In this document: in pieces, positions 12,048 through 25,043 of the stretch | How the letters are laid out: each line of letters begins with the position of its first letter | How positions within the stretch are numbered: position 1 is the stretch's first letter | NCBI RefSeq assembly: GCF_014633365.1 | Contig: NC_068344.1 | Location: 15,515,669-15,579,668 of the forward strand | Origin: Diospyros lotus | Lineage: Eukaryota; Streptophyta; Magnoliopsida; Ericales; Ebenaceae | Direction of reading: 5' to 3' | Length of the DNA stretch: 64,000 nt | Translations under genes and position numbers: made by a program | The notes under the pieces: model-generated | Seen by the model: only the letters and a program-made list of their open reading frames with translations | Told to the model about the DNA's origin: nothing | Databases searched by the model: none

Positions 12048-15000
12048 TTAAGTCTCCATAAAGTCAAATAGGTTTGGATAGTTTTGCCGAATCTCTTCTT
12101 CCCTTTCCCAAGTAGCTTCCTCAACGTTGTGATGTCTCCACAGGACTTTCACTAGTGGTATTATCTTGTTCCTTAGCACTTGTTCCTTTGTATCCAAAAT
12201 TTTGACTGGTTCTTCAAGATAGGTTAAATCTTCTTATAGCTCGATAACCTCAATAGGAATCTTCTGAGTAGGGTCAGGCTCGTGCTTCCAAAGTCGAGAG
12301 ATATGGAAAACATTATGTATGTTGGACATTGTCAGAGATAATGCCAAACGGTAAGCAACTACCTCGACTCGCTTCAAGATCTCATATGGTCCAATATATC
12401 TAGGGCTCAACTTCCCTTTCTTCTTTCTTTGGGATATTACTTGAGAAGGTATGACCTTTAAATATACCTTATCGCCAGGTTGAAACTCTAAGTCCCTTCT
12501 CCTATGGTCCGCATAAGACTTTTGTCTACTCTAAGCCATTCTGATATGTTCTCGGATTATCTTAATTTTCTCATTTGTCTGTTGTACAATTTCAGGTCCT
12601 GTTATTCACCCTTCTCCTACTTCCGTCCAGCATAGAGGAGTTCTACATTTCCGACCATAGAGAGCTTCGTAGAGGGCTATTCTGATACTGCTATGGAAAC
12701 TATTATTAAATGCGAACTCAATTAAAGGCAAGTGTTCTTCCCATCCCTTTGAAAAGTCAATTACACATGCTCTCAGCATGTCTTCCAAGGTTTGGATGGT
12801 TCATTCCGACTGGCCATCTGTTTATGGATGGTATGCAGTACTCATTTGCAAGCATGTTCCCAGTCGCTCTTGCAAGCTTCTCCAAAATCAAGAGGTAAAT
12901 CTTGGATCTCTGTCAGAGACAATGCTAACTAGTACTCCATGTAGTCTGACAATTTCCTTTATGTATAGTTGAGCTAGTTTGCTAACTGGCTGTCCTATCT
13001 TCATTGACAAGAAGTGAGCAGACTTTGTCAATCTGTCCACAATCACCCAAATCGCGTCATTCCCCGAGGGTCCTTTTGGTAATCCTATTACGAAGTCCAT
13101 AGTAATATGCTCCCACTTCCACTTAGGAATTTCTAGAGGTTGCAGCTTTCCAGCTGGTCTTTGGTGCTCAATTTTATTTCTTTGACAAGTATCACACCGA
13201 GCCACTTGTCGCGCCACATCCTTTTTCATTCCCGGCCACCAATATACACCTTTTAATTCCCTGTACATTTTCGTAGCACCAGGATGAATCATATATTTGT
13301 CTCTATGAGCTTCGTCTAGTATAGTTTGCCTTAACTCCCGTACCCTAGGTACATAAACTCTGTTGGCAAATCACAGTATGCCATCTGAGAAGCTAAAACT
13401 AGGATTCTTGACCCGCCCTTGGTCGTCAACCCACAGTTTCAGTCACGGGTCTTCCTTAGTGGCTTGCCGAACCTGCTCTAACAGTTGAGAATGAACCATT
13501 AGGCCAACGACATAAATAGAAGTTCCTTTAGGAATTACATTTACCGCCAATTGGCCAAAAGCTTCCATCAATTCCCATTCTCGAGTCATCAGACTGGCCA
13601 TCAAGGCAGGCTCTTTTCTACTCAATGCATCGGCCACAACATCTGCCTTCCCGGGATGGTACTGAAGCGAACAATCATAATCCTTCAGAAACTCCATCCA
13701 CCGCCGCTGCCTCATGTTCAGGTCTTTCTGGGAGAACAGATACTTCAAGCTTTTATGATCCGTGAAGACCTCAAATTTCTCTCCATACAAATAATGCAGT
13801 CAGAGTTTCAAGGCAAACACAACTGCTGCAAGCTCCAAATCATGGGTAGGGTAATGCTGTTCATGCTTTTTCAACTGCCGAGACCCATAGGCTATCACTC
13901 TTCCATTCTGCATAAGAACACACCCTAGCCCAGTCTTCGAGGAGTCAGTATAAACTGTAAATCCTTCTGTATCATCAAGCATCGCTAATACCGGAGTAGA
14001 GGTTAATCTCTCCTTAAGTTTCTTAAGACTATTGTCACACATCTCATTCCATTCAAATTTAATTCCCTTCCATGTTAATTGAGTCAAAGGTAGAGCAAGG
14101 CGAGAAAATCCTTCAACAAATTTCCTATAGTAGCCAACTAAACCCAGGAAACTTCGTACCTCATTTACTGTTTTAGGTTGTGACCAGCTTTTTATTGCTT
14201 CGACCTTTGAGGGATCTACTGCTATTCCTTCTCCAGGTATGACATGACCAAGGAAAGCAACTTGACTTAACCAAAACTCACATTTTGAAAACTTAGCATA
14301 TAACTGGTGCTTCCGCAAGGTTTCCAAGACAATCCACAAATGTTGCTCATGCTCCTTTCTACTAGCAGAATAAATTAGAATGTCATCAATAAACACAATC
14401 ACAAATTGATCCAAATATGGTTTGAACACCCGGTTCATTAAATCCATAAAGATTGCAGGTGCATTAGTCAATCCAAAAGGCATCATGAGGTACTCATAGT
14501 GTCCATATCGGGATCTAGAGGTAATATTTGGAATATCCTCCTTCTTAATCCTCAACTGATAATAACCAGACCTCAAATCAATTTTGGAAAATATCTTAGC
14601 ACCCTGTAACTGATCAAACAATTCATCAATCCTAGGGAGAGGATACTTATTTTTAATAATCACTTTGTTTAGCTACCTATAGTCAATACACATCCTTAGA
14701 CTTTCGTCTTTCTTTTTAACATACAACACAGGTGCTCCCCAAGGTGAGGTACTGGGTTGAATAAATCCCTTGTCCAAAAGATCCTACAACTGACTTCTAA
14801 GCTCCTTTAGTTCTGCCGGGGCCATTCTATACGAAGATATGAATATGGGATTTGTTCCTGGTACAACCTCTATAGAAAATTCAATTTCCCTTGGAGGGGG
14901 TAACCTAGGTAAATCTTCGGGAAACACATCAGAAAATTCATTAACTACTGGTGTCTCCTCAAGTTCCATTTTCTTATTTTCTACTTGCACCCCTGCCAAG

Positions 15001-15503
15001 TACCCATAAGCTCCATTCTCAAGCATTTTGATAGCTTTGAGGGCCGTGATCCACTTAATCTTTTTATCACTCTCTTGTCCTCGAAATTTTTCCCAACTTC
15101 CTTGGTTATTTTGAAGTTCTACTATTTTTGTCTGACAATCAATTCTGGCCTTATATTTGGACAAAAAATCCATTCCAAGAATTATATCAAAATCTTGGAT
15201 TTCTAATGACGTGAGTTCAAGTGCAAATTCACTATCACCCAACTCAACCCTTCCTTCTCTATATCCCATGCTAGTTTTTACTTGCTTCCCTAAAGGAGTA
15301 GCTACAAGCATAGGTCACTCCAATTCCTCCAATTCCAAATTCAAACTTTGTATCAATGCATGTGAAATGAATAAATGTGTCGATCCAGGATCAATTAACA
15401 CTCGCACAGGTGTGTTAAGAAAGATCAGTGTACCTTGTATGACTGACGGGCTTGCGTCAGCATCCTCCCTCGTCAGATGATACACCTGGCCTCGTCGCGA
15501 TTC
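12048..15503 (-). pseudogene. Chromovirus pol: protease, RT, RNase H, integrase, chromodomain
   Basis: One reading frame, shared with the zinc-knuckle part of gag, runs through the whole pol with nonsense codons but no shift that I detected. In order: protease with active-site block LIDPGSTHLF (about 15380-15400) and LGMDFL; reverse transcriptase with [17 protein letters not shown] and catalytic FIDD (about 14380-14400); RNase H with [10 protein letters not shown] and TDHKSL; integrase with an HHCC zinc finger (H...H, CDTC), VIVDRL and VSDRD, and TDGQSE; then a chromodomain-like tail (LVKVLWRHHNVEEATWE) ending at TAA 12048-12050. In-frame stops lie near 15312, 13798, 12887 and 12535, among others, so no full polyprotein can be made. 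The chromodomain, which targets insertion to marked chromatin, places it among chromoviruses, probably Tekay/Del. Confidence 0.88.
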
Positions 15504-16579
15504 TTAGCCTCCTCTGCTTACACCCGCTTGTTCGACTTGCTTCCTCTGTGGACAGTCCCTTGAAAGATGACCGGTCTTCTGACAGTTAAAACACTTGGGT
15601 CCCTTGGGACAATCACGGGCTAAGTGGTCACTTCTTCCACATGAATTGCATCCTTGAATCCGGTTTGACATGCCCTTCCAGGATGGAACTTCTGACACTT
15701 GGGACACCTACTCTTAGGCTTAAAGTTTCCTCCTCAGACTCCTAAGTGATGCTTCCTTCCCGCGTTCTTGTCCTCGGGTTCCTGCACTTCTGTCTTTAAA
15801 GCATTCACTTGAACAAGGTTACTTTCAACAGTTAAAGCTTGCATAATAACCTCTGAATAAGTACGGGCCCCTAAGGAACACAATGCCAGCTGTATCTCAA
15901 GTCTTAACCCGTCAAGAAATTTCTAAGATTTTGCCTCTTCATCCAAATTATAAACAAGCATGTACTTAATTAATCGGGAAAAACTATCTTCATACTGGGC
16001 GACTGACATATCTCCAGTCTGTTTCAAATTCATAAATTCTCAGCTTTTTTCCAACTTTTTGCATAAAGGGAAATACTTAGTGTAAAATAATTCCTTAAAT
16101 TGAGTCCATGTGACAACTGGCATACCTTGTCTCATAGGGCCAGGCAAAGTCCTTTGCATCGTTCGCCACCAATGGTCCGCCTCATCTCGAAGCATGAAAG
16201 TGGCACAAACTACTTTCTCCCCTTCTCCACATCCAATAAAGTCAAAAATCTTTTCAAGTTGCTCTATCCAATACTCACTTTCGCTCGGGTCAGTGCTTGC
16301 CCTTCCCCGAAAAACAGGGGGACTTAATCGTTGGAACCGGTCGATGGCATCCGGCGCCTAAGGAATACTTTGACCCGTTGGCCGAGTCCCTTGCATATAT
16401 GTGACCATGTGTTCCAAAACTCGCTCCACCCGATCTATACGATCCTCACTTCCCTGATCTCCACCTTGAGAAGAATTTCCCTGAGACAACTCTACTCCCT
16501 CTTCCTGGGGACGTCGTGTCTCCTCTTCCTAATTACCACCCCTTCGTCTAAGAGTTTGGGATCGATGAGTGTTCACCAT
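15504..16579 (-). pseudogene. Chromovirus gag (capsid and zinc knuckle), broken
   Basis: The likely start is the ATG at 16579-16577 (MVNTHRSQ). The capsid core is recognisable by WIEQLEKIFDFIGC, FMLRDEADHWWRTMQ and WTQFKELFYTKYFP, which match plant retrotransposon gag. The C-terminus carries zinc knuckles, including [12 protein letters not shown] and [15 protein letters not shown], which bind element RNA. At least four in-frame stops break it (two before the core, two after), and the frame shifts near 15650 just before the knuckles. The upstream half is in one frame, the knuckles in the frame of pol. The gene is therefore dead, but every domain is still visible. Confidence 0.85.
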
Positions 16580-17143
16580 CTGAAACATCCACAAAGTTCA
16601 TAAAAACAATATTTAAGAATCATATGTTTGAATCCATACAACAAAGTAGCTAAACTTGTCTTATGCAAATCATAATTGAAGCTACTAAAATTCTCGAAGA
16701 AGATAACACTTCCCCTAGGGTTAAATCAACCACTTTTCACAAACTACCTTTCCTTAGGTCCTTAGATACCTGCATCTTCCAAGAATCTACAAGGTCTTTC
16801 TCAAACTCTATCCTTCTTAACACCTATTTTCTTCCATCTAATCTTATCTAAATTCCCTAAAGGTCTACATACTCTGTGCATGTACACAGTACTATTATAC
16901 TTCATATTAGACCACCATATCCTTGTTATACATATGCACAACTATTTTGTTACATCCCTGTTAAACACTACCACCTATGTCATCCAAGTTTGCTATACTA
17001 TCCGTTACACAATCCAAAATTCCTTGCAAGTAAGGGGGTAAGTGTTATGCCTATCCTATCATCATTAATATATAACAGCATATCCTATTAGACCTCTATT
17101 ACACATATCTACAACCCACAAAATTTTTCTAACTCCGGGCAGG
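16580..17143. other. Leader between extra ORF and gag
   Basis: About 560 bp, AT-rich, without a frame or motif I can name on either strand; short plus-strand frames here are weak and overlap nothing conserved. Confidence 0.5.
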
Positions 17144-17539
17144 CTACTTTTCCTCAGATTCTGATGTAGTGGGAGGTGTGAGTTCCCTCTCTTCAGGAAA
17201 ATCCACAAGATCATTCGCCTCTATTGGCATATCTTCAATCCCTTGATTCTGCTTCGCCTCACGCAAATGGTCTGCAAAGGTCTCAAGGTCCGGGTAGATG
17301 GCTTGCTCTAAAAGCCTATGTGCCAGTCCTTGCATAGCTGGGGTTAGTATAGATACTAAGTAACCTATTTGTAGCTCTACTATGTATGGGAGCGTCGGGC
17401 CTGGTGGAACTTCCTGTATAACTGGAACAACTAAGTCAAGAAAAGCTCCTAAAGCACCAGCAGGCTGCATGACATATCCTTGAAGTATTGTAGTCCACCA
17501 CCCTGTGATAGCCCTCTAGCGTATGTCATTAGGATCCAT
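17144..17539 (-). CDS. Extra ORF between primer site and gag, unknown function
   Basis: The frame can start at ATG 17539-17537 (MDPNDIR), about 70 bases inside the primer site, and ends at TAG 17146-17144. One in-frame TAG follows codon 7; after it the frame is open for 116 codons, with a second Met at 17470 that would give 108 residues. The predicted protein is acidic at the end (DFPEERELTPPTTSESEEK), has a Pro-rich segment (QEVPPGPTLPY) and amphipathic helices (LGAFLDLVVPVIQ; LETFADHLREAK). There is no membrane segment, zinc motif or known gag, protease or chromodomain motif. Chromoviruses usually have only leader here, so a protein-like frame is unusual. It could be a captured host exon, an accessory protein, or chance. 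I do not recognise the family. Confidence 0.5.
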
Positions 17540-17606
17540 ATCCTGTTACACACCAAAAACCTCAATATCAGTCAAATCATACCTTACCTAAAACCATAAT
17601 AAACCC

Positions 17607-17618
17607 GCTCTGATACAA
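17607..17618 (-). other. Primer-binding site of the full-length chromovirus
   Basis: On the minus strand TTGTATCAGAGC lies one base after the 5' LTR. It differs at one position from the initiator-Met primer site TGGTATCAGAGC. Confidence 0.8.
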
Positions 17619-17619
17619 C

Positions 17620-19320
17620 TATAACGCCTCCTCCTCCTTAAAGTAATATGGTAGGTTTACACCTAGTAGTCCAAGAGGTGTTCGGAAACCCTAGTAGTGA
17701 AAACAATGGATCGAACCTGCCAAAATATTTGTAGGGTTCCCATGCAAGCAAAATATGCACAAATCTTTCGTTAAGACAAAATATAAGTCTAGCTTAACAA
17801 AAGAAAAGTACAATCTTCGAATAAGTACATCACTTCTGAAATAAAATTACATATAATGACAAAATAGCATTTAAACATCCACAAACTCATTCCCATTCGC
17901 CTCCTTCGATTCCTTAGCTCCTGGTACACCAAACATACCTGGAACATGAAACGTTCCAGGGGCATCAACCCAAGTCAGATTATAAGAATCCAAGTGAGAT
18001 GTTCTCAAGAAATGAATAGCTCATATATGAAAATGCAAGTATGCAAAAATGAAACACCCTTTGTGGAAGCCATGCCAGGGTGTTGCAATCACCCCGCGCA
18101 TGCCATGCTCACCTCAAAACACGCATATGTGACTCCGTGAGTCACTCATGGCGGCCACTAGCTTGCCACAAACAACCATATGCCATGAAGTGATGAAATA
18201 AGTAAAATTTCATGCCAAACAAAGGAAGTAAGTGAGCATGTCCACATATAACACAAATGAATCAAAGGATGATCAATATGAAGTGCAAAAGATGTAGAGA
18301 ACCACTCACACTTGCTGTATTTCTTGTTGGACCACCGATTCTATGAGTTTAAGCCTTATTAAGTTGCAGTTTCATACAGTTCGAGTCACCAAACTAAAAT
18401 ATTTTTACATAGGATTGTAGGAAATCATTTAAGGAGCAAACCATAAAAATTACAGAGCAAGAAGCCTAGCCACACGCCCTCATACCCCACTAGAAGGGTG
18501 GCCACGTGCCCTCACGTGCAGCTGCGGCAGGTGCGTGCGTTACACGCACCGAGCCCCTGGTTCTTATGGATTCTGTTTTCGATGTTTAAAACGGCCGTAA
18601 CTTCTTCATTTTAACTCCGATTCGACTTCCGTTTGAACCTACGGACTCCCCTTTCAGTGTACTACGACACTACGAAAAGAAAAATGACTTACCTTTTTGG
18701 TTTCTCCTCCATTTTTGGTGTTTCCTCAATCTGGTCTCCCTGTTTGGCTTCTTTTGCTTTCTTTCTTTGAATTCTTCTTCCCTTTGCTTTTTTTCTCTCC
18801 CACTTTTACTCTACGTGGCCCTCCTTCTTACCCCTTTTATAGTCCTTTATTCCCAAGCTTCAAGATTGCTCTTATCTTCTTAGGTTGGCTATTTTCTACC
18901 CTAGTAATGATGGCTAACTTTGAAAACTTTACCATTTGATTCTTTCTTCTTTTGAAAGCTTTTATTCTTCCAATCTCATTCCTCCATTTGCCCCTTATGT
19001 GGCTTGCAAAGCAACCCTTCTTATCTTCATCTTTTAGAGAACTAATAGAATTCTTCCAAATCTTTCTTACTTTGAATTTAGGGTGTAAGTAATTAATGCT
19101 TTAAGACTTTTAGGTTATCCTTCCAATCCCATTTCTCCAACACAAAGCTTCTTAAATAAGCATTTATAATTACAATTATTCCTATTGTTGAGGAAGTTAT
19201 CCTTTCTTATTTGCATTTAGGTCCTTAAACTATTTCCATTTGCACTTAAATCCAAGACTTTCATTAAAACACACTTTATTACATCATCCATCCTTTACAT
19301 TTAAATTTTGGGGTATTACA
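17620..19320 (-). repeat. 5' LTR of the full-length chromovirus
   Basis: 1701 bp, same ends as 10307-12007 except that its inner end has one G-to-A change. Compared base by base, the inner 380 bp (17620-18000) differ from the other LTR at about 25 sites, mostly transitions, whereas the next roughly 470 bp (18000-18470) show no difference. Confidence 0.92.
18832..18843 (-). promoter_or_regulatory. TATA box in the 5' LTR
   Basis: CTATAAAAGGGG on the minus strand, at a plausible place inside the 5' LTR for the element's own promoter. It is conserved in the other LTR. Confidence 0.6.
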
Positions 19321-19325
19321 TGATG

Positions 19326-20568
19326 GATGCCAATGCTTTCTCCACAACTTCCATTTATGCTATAACCACATTCCATTTTATCTTGCATTAAAGACCAGCA
19401 GTCACTATCTTTTCTTCTCTTACTTAAAGATATCCCAAAACACATTTCCACATTAGATCCATTCTCTATTCCATCTCTCTTTCGAAAGCTGTTATCTTCT
19501 AGTCTTCTAACAACACTATAAGAGCTCCTGAAGCTCTTAGCATTTATACTTGGGACAAGGCCATCATCCTCAAAAGGAGTTTTTAGCTCGCGTTTCAGAT
19601 CAAACCTGCCTTCACAAGCTGTTCTAACATCCTCCCTAATTGTTTCTCTTGCAAGTCTACTAATTTGTCTTAGGTGACTCTCGTCAATGCTTTGACCTAT
19701 CGCCTATACGACTCTAGTATCTTGAATTGAAGGTGAAAAATGACATTACCCACCCTCCTAAGTCACAAACTCGGTTTATGCTCAAGAGAAGAGTATTTCT
19801 TTGGGCATCCTAGAGGCGATTTAGGAGATGGAAGACAACATTCCAAGCGAGTTAAAGAAAAACCTAGAGGACGCTCTAATTGGAGCTACGAGAATGGCTC
19901 TCCCGTAACTAGTCATCCCAAATCGACCGTCAACACATCATGCCTTACTCTTCTGGTTTTCTTTGTATTCTTTGCTCTAGAATGTTATTGTTTTGAATGA
20001 ATAAGCGACACAGTCACCCTCACACCTATGGTGTCTTTTATTTTCTAGCGATGCATATTGCTAATTTACATACTTCATGCTATGCATACATAGATAAGCA
20101 AGGAGGCATGCATTAGGCAAAAAAATAATTTCTACGAGAGACCATACCTGGCCATGCTCTTGCACACTCCCTTAGATCTGCCAGCCATGTTAGTCAAAAG
20201 ATCAAATATGGAGAGACTAGATTGGTTGGTACAATACCTTTTCCTTGGCGAGAGTATTATGCCATTCACTGGCTATAGCTTTTCTCCTCGCCCTGTTGGC
20301 TAGTGTTTCGCTTCTCAATCATAGAGTTAGGGCCTAAAATTCTTAACTCGAGAAAACCAATGTTGTTTGACGTATACATGCTTAAAAAATAGAAAGCCAA
20401 GGATTATAGAGCAAGTAAAGAAAAACTTCTTGCACACCTCGGATTAGACACCACTAGCTGAGGTGTCAGGACAACGATAACTAACTGGGGCGAAGCTACC
20501 CATGCTACTTATACCGTTCCTCAGCCTTTCGTCGGGCTACTACGGGGGACCCTAGTGTGACCATCTCT
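19326..20568 (-). mobile_element. R-family element internal region, continued
   Basis: The sequence continues where 10306 stopped: GATGCCAATGC here matches 45553 onwards in R copy 2, where no insertion is present. The similarity runs to about 20000 and then I lose it. No coding frame is preserved. It is cut off by the next chromovirus LTR at 20569. Confidence 0.6.
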
Positions 20569-21335
20569 TGTAACGACCCATTAGAGGGTCTAAAATTTAT
20601 TTAATTTTGTTTGAGAGATTTTGCTAATTAATTTTAATGTGGCAATTTAGAGATTTTAAGGGAAAAGAATAACATTTAATTCCATTTAATTATTATGGGA
20701 ATTAGAAGTAAGGGCATGGAGGTAATTATAAGAGTTTTAATAATAATCTCTTTTATTAGAAATTAATTATTAAAAGATATTAAGGGATTGAGATATCCAA
20801 ACGTGAGAGAGCTTTGGGTTTGAAGTCTCCTAGTCCCAATAGGAGAAGGTTTCAGAGTCTCCAAGTTTGAATAGGAGATTGAGATATGCTTTCTAGGGCT
20901 TATGATGCCTATATATATTTAGTCTATTAGTCATAATCTTCTCACGCCGCTAGAGGAGATTTTTGTGAAGAACAAAGAGCCAAGAACAACATTAGTATTT
21001 GCATAGGCAAAATGGTTTAGCGAATCATTGAATCTGATCGATCAAGGCAAGTGTTCTACCTGTAATCCCTTCCATTACAGGTTCTTGTGAGTTATTTCCA
21101 AATTATCCAGTATCATTGTTTAGTTTTCAATTTATATCAGCCAGCAGATATGTATGTATATATATACGTTACAGTGAGTTTCTTGGCAGTTCTTGCATGA
21201 TTAAATAGCGATTCAATCAAGTATAATCCTTTAATTCATCATTGGTATTATTTCTTGTTAATTGGGTACATCTCAAAGCTCATCTAGTATAATCCTTTAA
21301 TCATTTAAGAAGGGAGCAAGTACATCTCAAGGCTC
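20569..21335 (+). repeat. 5' LTR (truncated) of a gag-less chromovirus
   Basis: It starts TGTAACGACCC and is similar to 24427 onward (TGTAACAACC), including the TTGTAATCCCTTCCATTACAGG hairpin region and the following AT-rich part, but with many substitutions. The similarity fades after about 21250, and gag-like sequence appears by 21420, so a deletion has removed the LTR end, primer site and most of gag. The five bases before it are TCTCT. Confidence 0.65.
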
Positions 21336-21419
21336 ATTTAGTAATAAGAAGAGAAAGTGGACGATCGGACTAGGAAATAGTGCAGCGAGTAATCCACAAT
21401 GTAATCAGTTTGGGAGAAA

Positions 21420-24370
21420 GCACGGAGGATAGTGCCTAGCCAGGCAAAATATATGTTACCAGTATGGCTAAAAGGGGCATAGGAAGAGAGATTGTTTGAG
21501 GTGCCAGTGGTACGTGATTTCCCAGATGTTTTTCCTAATGAGCTACCAGGATTACCTCTTCGGAGAGGAGTGGAGTTTACTATTGAGTTATTACCTGGTA
21601 CACAGCCTATTTCTAAGGCTCCATATCGAATGACACCTAATGAGCTAAAGGGGTTGAAGGCCCAATTAGAAGAATTAATAGAGAAGGGTTTCATTCGACC
21701 CAGTTCATCCCAATGGGGCGCACTAGTATTGTTCATGAGGAAGAAATATGGATCTTTATGATTATGTATTGATTATCACCAATTGAACCAAGTGACAGTG
21801 AAGAACAAGTACCCCTTACCTCGAGTGAATGACTTATTAGATCAGTTGTGAGGAGCTAAGGTATTCTCGAAGATAGATTTGAGATCATGATATCACCAGG
21901 TGCGAGTCAGAGATGATGATATTCAAAAGACTGCTTTTAGGACTCGCTATGGACACTACGAGTTTGTGGTGATGCCATTTGGGTTGACAAATGTCCCAGT
22001 TGTTTTCATGGATTTGATGAACCAAGTTTTACGTGAGTACCTAGATCACTTCATTATTTCCTTCATCGACGATATTCTAGTTTACTAACCTGAAATGGAT
22101 GAGTATATAGAGCATCTTACTTTGGTAATACAGAGGCTCAGAGAATAGCAACTGTACGCCAAGTTCAACAAGTGTGAGTTTTGGCTCACTCAAATTGGAT
22201 TTCTAGGCCATGTGGTGTCTAGAGATGGTATTTCAGTGGATCCAGACAAGACTAAAGTAGTTATAGATTGGCCGAGACCTACGACAGTGACAGAGATACA
22301 TAGTTTTCTAGGACTTATAGGCTATTATAGGCAATTCATTGAGGAATTTTCTCGTTTATCTTCCCCTATGACTAAGCTAACAAGAAAAGGAGTAGAGTTT
22401 GAATGGAATGAAGTGTGCAAACGTGCTTTTCAAGAATTAAAGCAGAAGTTGACTACCACACCAGTTCTAACCATTCCAAGAAATGGCAAAAAATATTTGG
22501 TATATAGTGATGCCTCTCATTCAGGATTAGGATACGTATTGATGCAAAAGGGTTGAGTTAATGCCTATGCCTCAAGATAATTGAAAAAACATGAGGTGAA
22601 TTACCCTACTCATGATTTGGAGTTAGCAATGATAGTATTTGCATTAAAGATATGGCAACACTACTTATATGGAGAGAAAGTTGAAATTTATATATATGAA
22701 AAGAGTTACATTATCTTCTATCCCAGAAAGAATTGAATATGAGGCAGAGACGTTGGGTCGAGCTATTTAAAGATTTCTATTATGAGATTCTATACCATCT
22801 AGGTAAGGCTAACGTAGTACCCAATGCTTTGAGTAGGCGAGGAGCTTCTATGGCTACGATGATGGTTCAAGAATGGAAGTTATTGGAGCAATTGGGTGCT
22901 TTATCTATTTCAGCCCCAGATGATAGTTCAGTGATGAGTTGTGCCTATATGAGAGTACAACCCAAGTTATTTGATCTTCTTAAGACCCAACAATCGAAAG
23001 ATGAGAAGTGGCATAGATTTTAGCAGATATCGATAAATTCTCCTTTGGGATATACTCTACGGAGTGATGGTATACTCTTATTCTAGGGACATATTTGTAT
23101 ACCCGATGATGGAAATCATAAACAACAGATTTTGAATGAAGCGCACAAGACCTGATATACTATTCATCCAGGTGTTGCGAAGATATACCATGACCTAAAG
23201 TGACAGTATTGGTGGAGTGGTATGAAGAAAAATGTAGCCAAATATGTTTCACAATGTTCAATATGCCATCAAGTTAAAGCGACACATCAGAAACCCACAG
23301 GTTTATTACTTCCATTACCTATTCTAGAGCGGAAGTGGGATAATGTTGTGATAGGTTTACCCATGACGACTAGAGGCTATGATGTTATATGGGTGATTGT
23401 CGACCGTTTAACTAAATCAGCCCATTTTCTACCTATTAAGAAGACTTACCCATTGAATAGATTTGTCAGGATTTATATTGAGGAGATCATGAAATTACAC
23501 GGTGTTCCATCTAGCATTATAACAAATCAAGATCCTAGTTTTACTTCTCACTTTTAGAGAGCTTTGCATGATGTATTAGGATCTCAATTGAAGTTTAGTA
23601 CAGTGTTTCATCCACAGACAGATGGTCAGTCAGAGAGGACTATCAGGACTCTTGAGGATATGTTGAGAGCTTGTGTTTTAGATTTTCAAGATAGTTGGGA
23701 TGAGCACCTACCTTTGGTAGAGTTTGCCTACAATAATAGTTTCCATTCAAGTATTGAAATGTCACCATATGAGGCTTTGTATGGGCGATCATGTTGATCG
23801 CTGATATGTTGGGAAGAGATAGGTGATAAGGCTTTATTATGTCCTGAAATTGTTAGACAGACGTCGGAAAAGATTCGAGTTATCAAAGCAAGAATGAAAA
23901 CAACACAAGATAGACAGAAAAGCTATGCAGACAAGCGACGATGAGACCTCGAGTTTGAGGTAGGTGACCATGTTTTGTTGAGAGTCATGCCTATTAAAGG
24001 AGTTCGAAGGTTTGGCGTAACAGGAAAGCTTAGTCCCCATTACATTAGCTTGTTTGAGATTTTGAAACAGATAGGAACTTTGGCATATGAGTTAGCCTTG
24101 CCATCCTAGTTATCCCATGTTCATAATGTGTTTCACGTCTCAATGTTGAGAAAGTATGTGCTAGATCCTCAGCACATAATTGATTTTCTGACTCTTGAAG
24201 TTAGAGAAGATATGTCTTATGAAAAGATGTCTATTAGTATTTTAGAGCGAAAATAAAAAATTTTGAGGAACCGATCAATTCCTCTTGTAAAGGTGCAATG
24301 GCAGCGACACTCGTCAGAAGAGACGACATGGGAATTAGAAGAAGAAATGAGGTGTCTTTACCCCTCGTTG
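21420..24370 (+). pseudogene. Chromovirus pol remnant with gag knuckle trace
   Basis: A trace of a gag zinc knuckle is visible at about 21455-21495 (CYQYG, stop, KGHRKRDC). Next comes reverse transcriptase ([38 protein letters not shown] at about 22062-22085), RNase H ([24 protein letters not shown]), integrase (CSICHQVKATHQKP; VIVDRLTKSAHF; TDGQSERTIRTLEDML) and a chromodomain-like end (LVKVQWQRHSSEETTWE, about 24285-24330). The protease is absent between knuckle and RT. There are at least eight in-frame stops and a frame change near 22700, so it is dead. The motifs closely follow those of the 10307-19320 element, so the clade is probably the same. Confidence 0.85.
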
Positions 24371-25043
24371 TTTGGGTAACCAAGTACGAATTCGGAGGAC
24401 CAAATTCTTTTAAGGAGGGGAGAAATTGTAACAACCAGTTAGAGGGCCGAGAAGTTATTTAAGAATTATTTAATTATTTATTTAATTCTTAGCTAAGAGA
24501 ATTTGCCAATTAATTATTTAATGTGGCAATTTAGAATTTTTTGAATGAGAGGAATAACATTTAAAGGCATTTAAATTATGTGAAAATTAAATGCAAGGGC
24601 ATGAAGGTAATTCTAGAGTTTTAAATAATAATTTCCTATTATTAGAAATTATTTACTTAAAGATATTATGTAACTGGGGGAATCCATACGTGAGAAGATT
24701 TAAGTTTGAAGTCTCCAAGTTAATTAGGAATAAGGACTCCAAATTATAAAATGAGAGGGAGATGGGCTTCTAGGCCTATTTCTTTATCTATATTAAGGCT
24801 CATTAGCCATAGTGTTCTTCACACCGCGTGAGGAGCAGAGAGCCAAGAAATCTGTGAGTTGAAGAGGTTGCTTTACATAGGAGGTCTCATTGAAAGCATT
24901 TAATTCGATCGATATCATAAGGCAAGTATCTTCCTTGTAATCCCTTCCATTACAGGTTCATATTAGTTTCGTTTTCAGATTATTCCAGTTCTTTGTTATA
25001 GTTTTCAGATTAATATCAGTAAGCAAAGACGTATATGTATACT

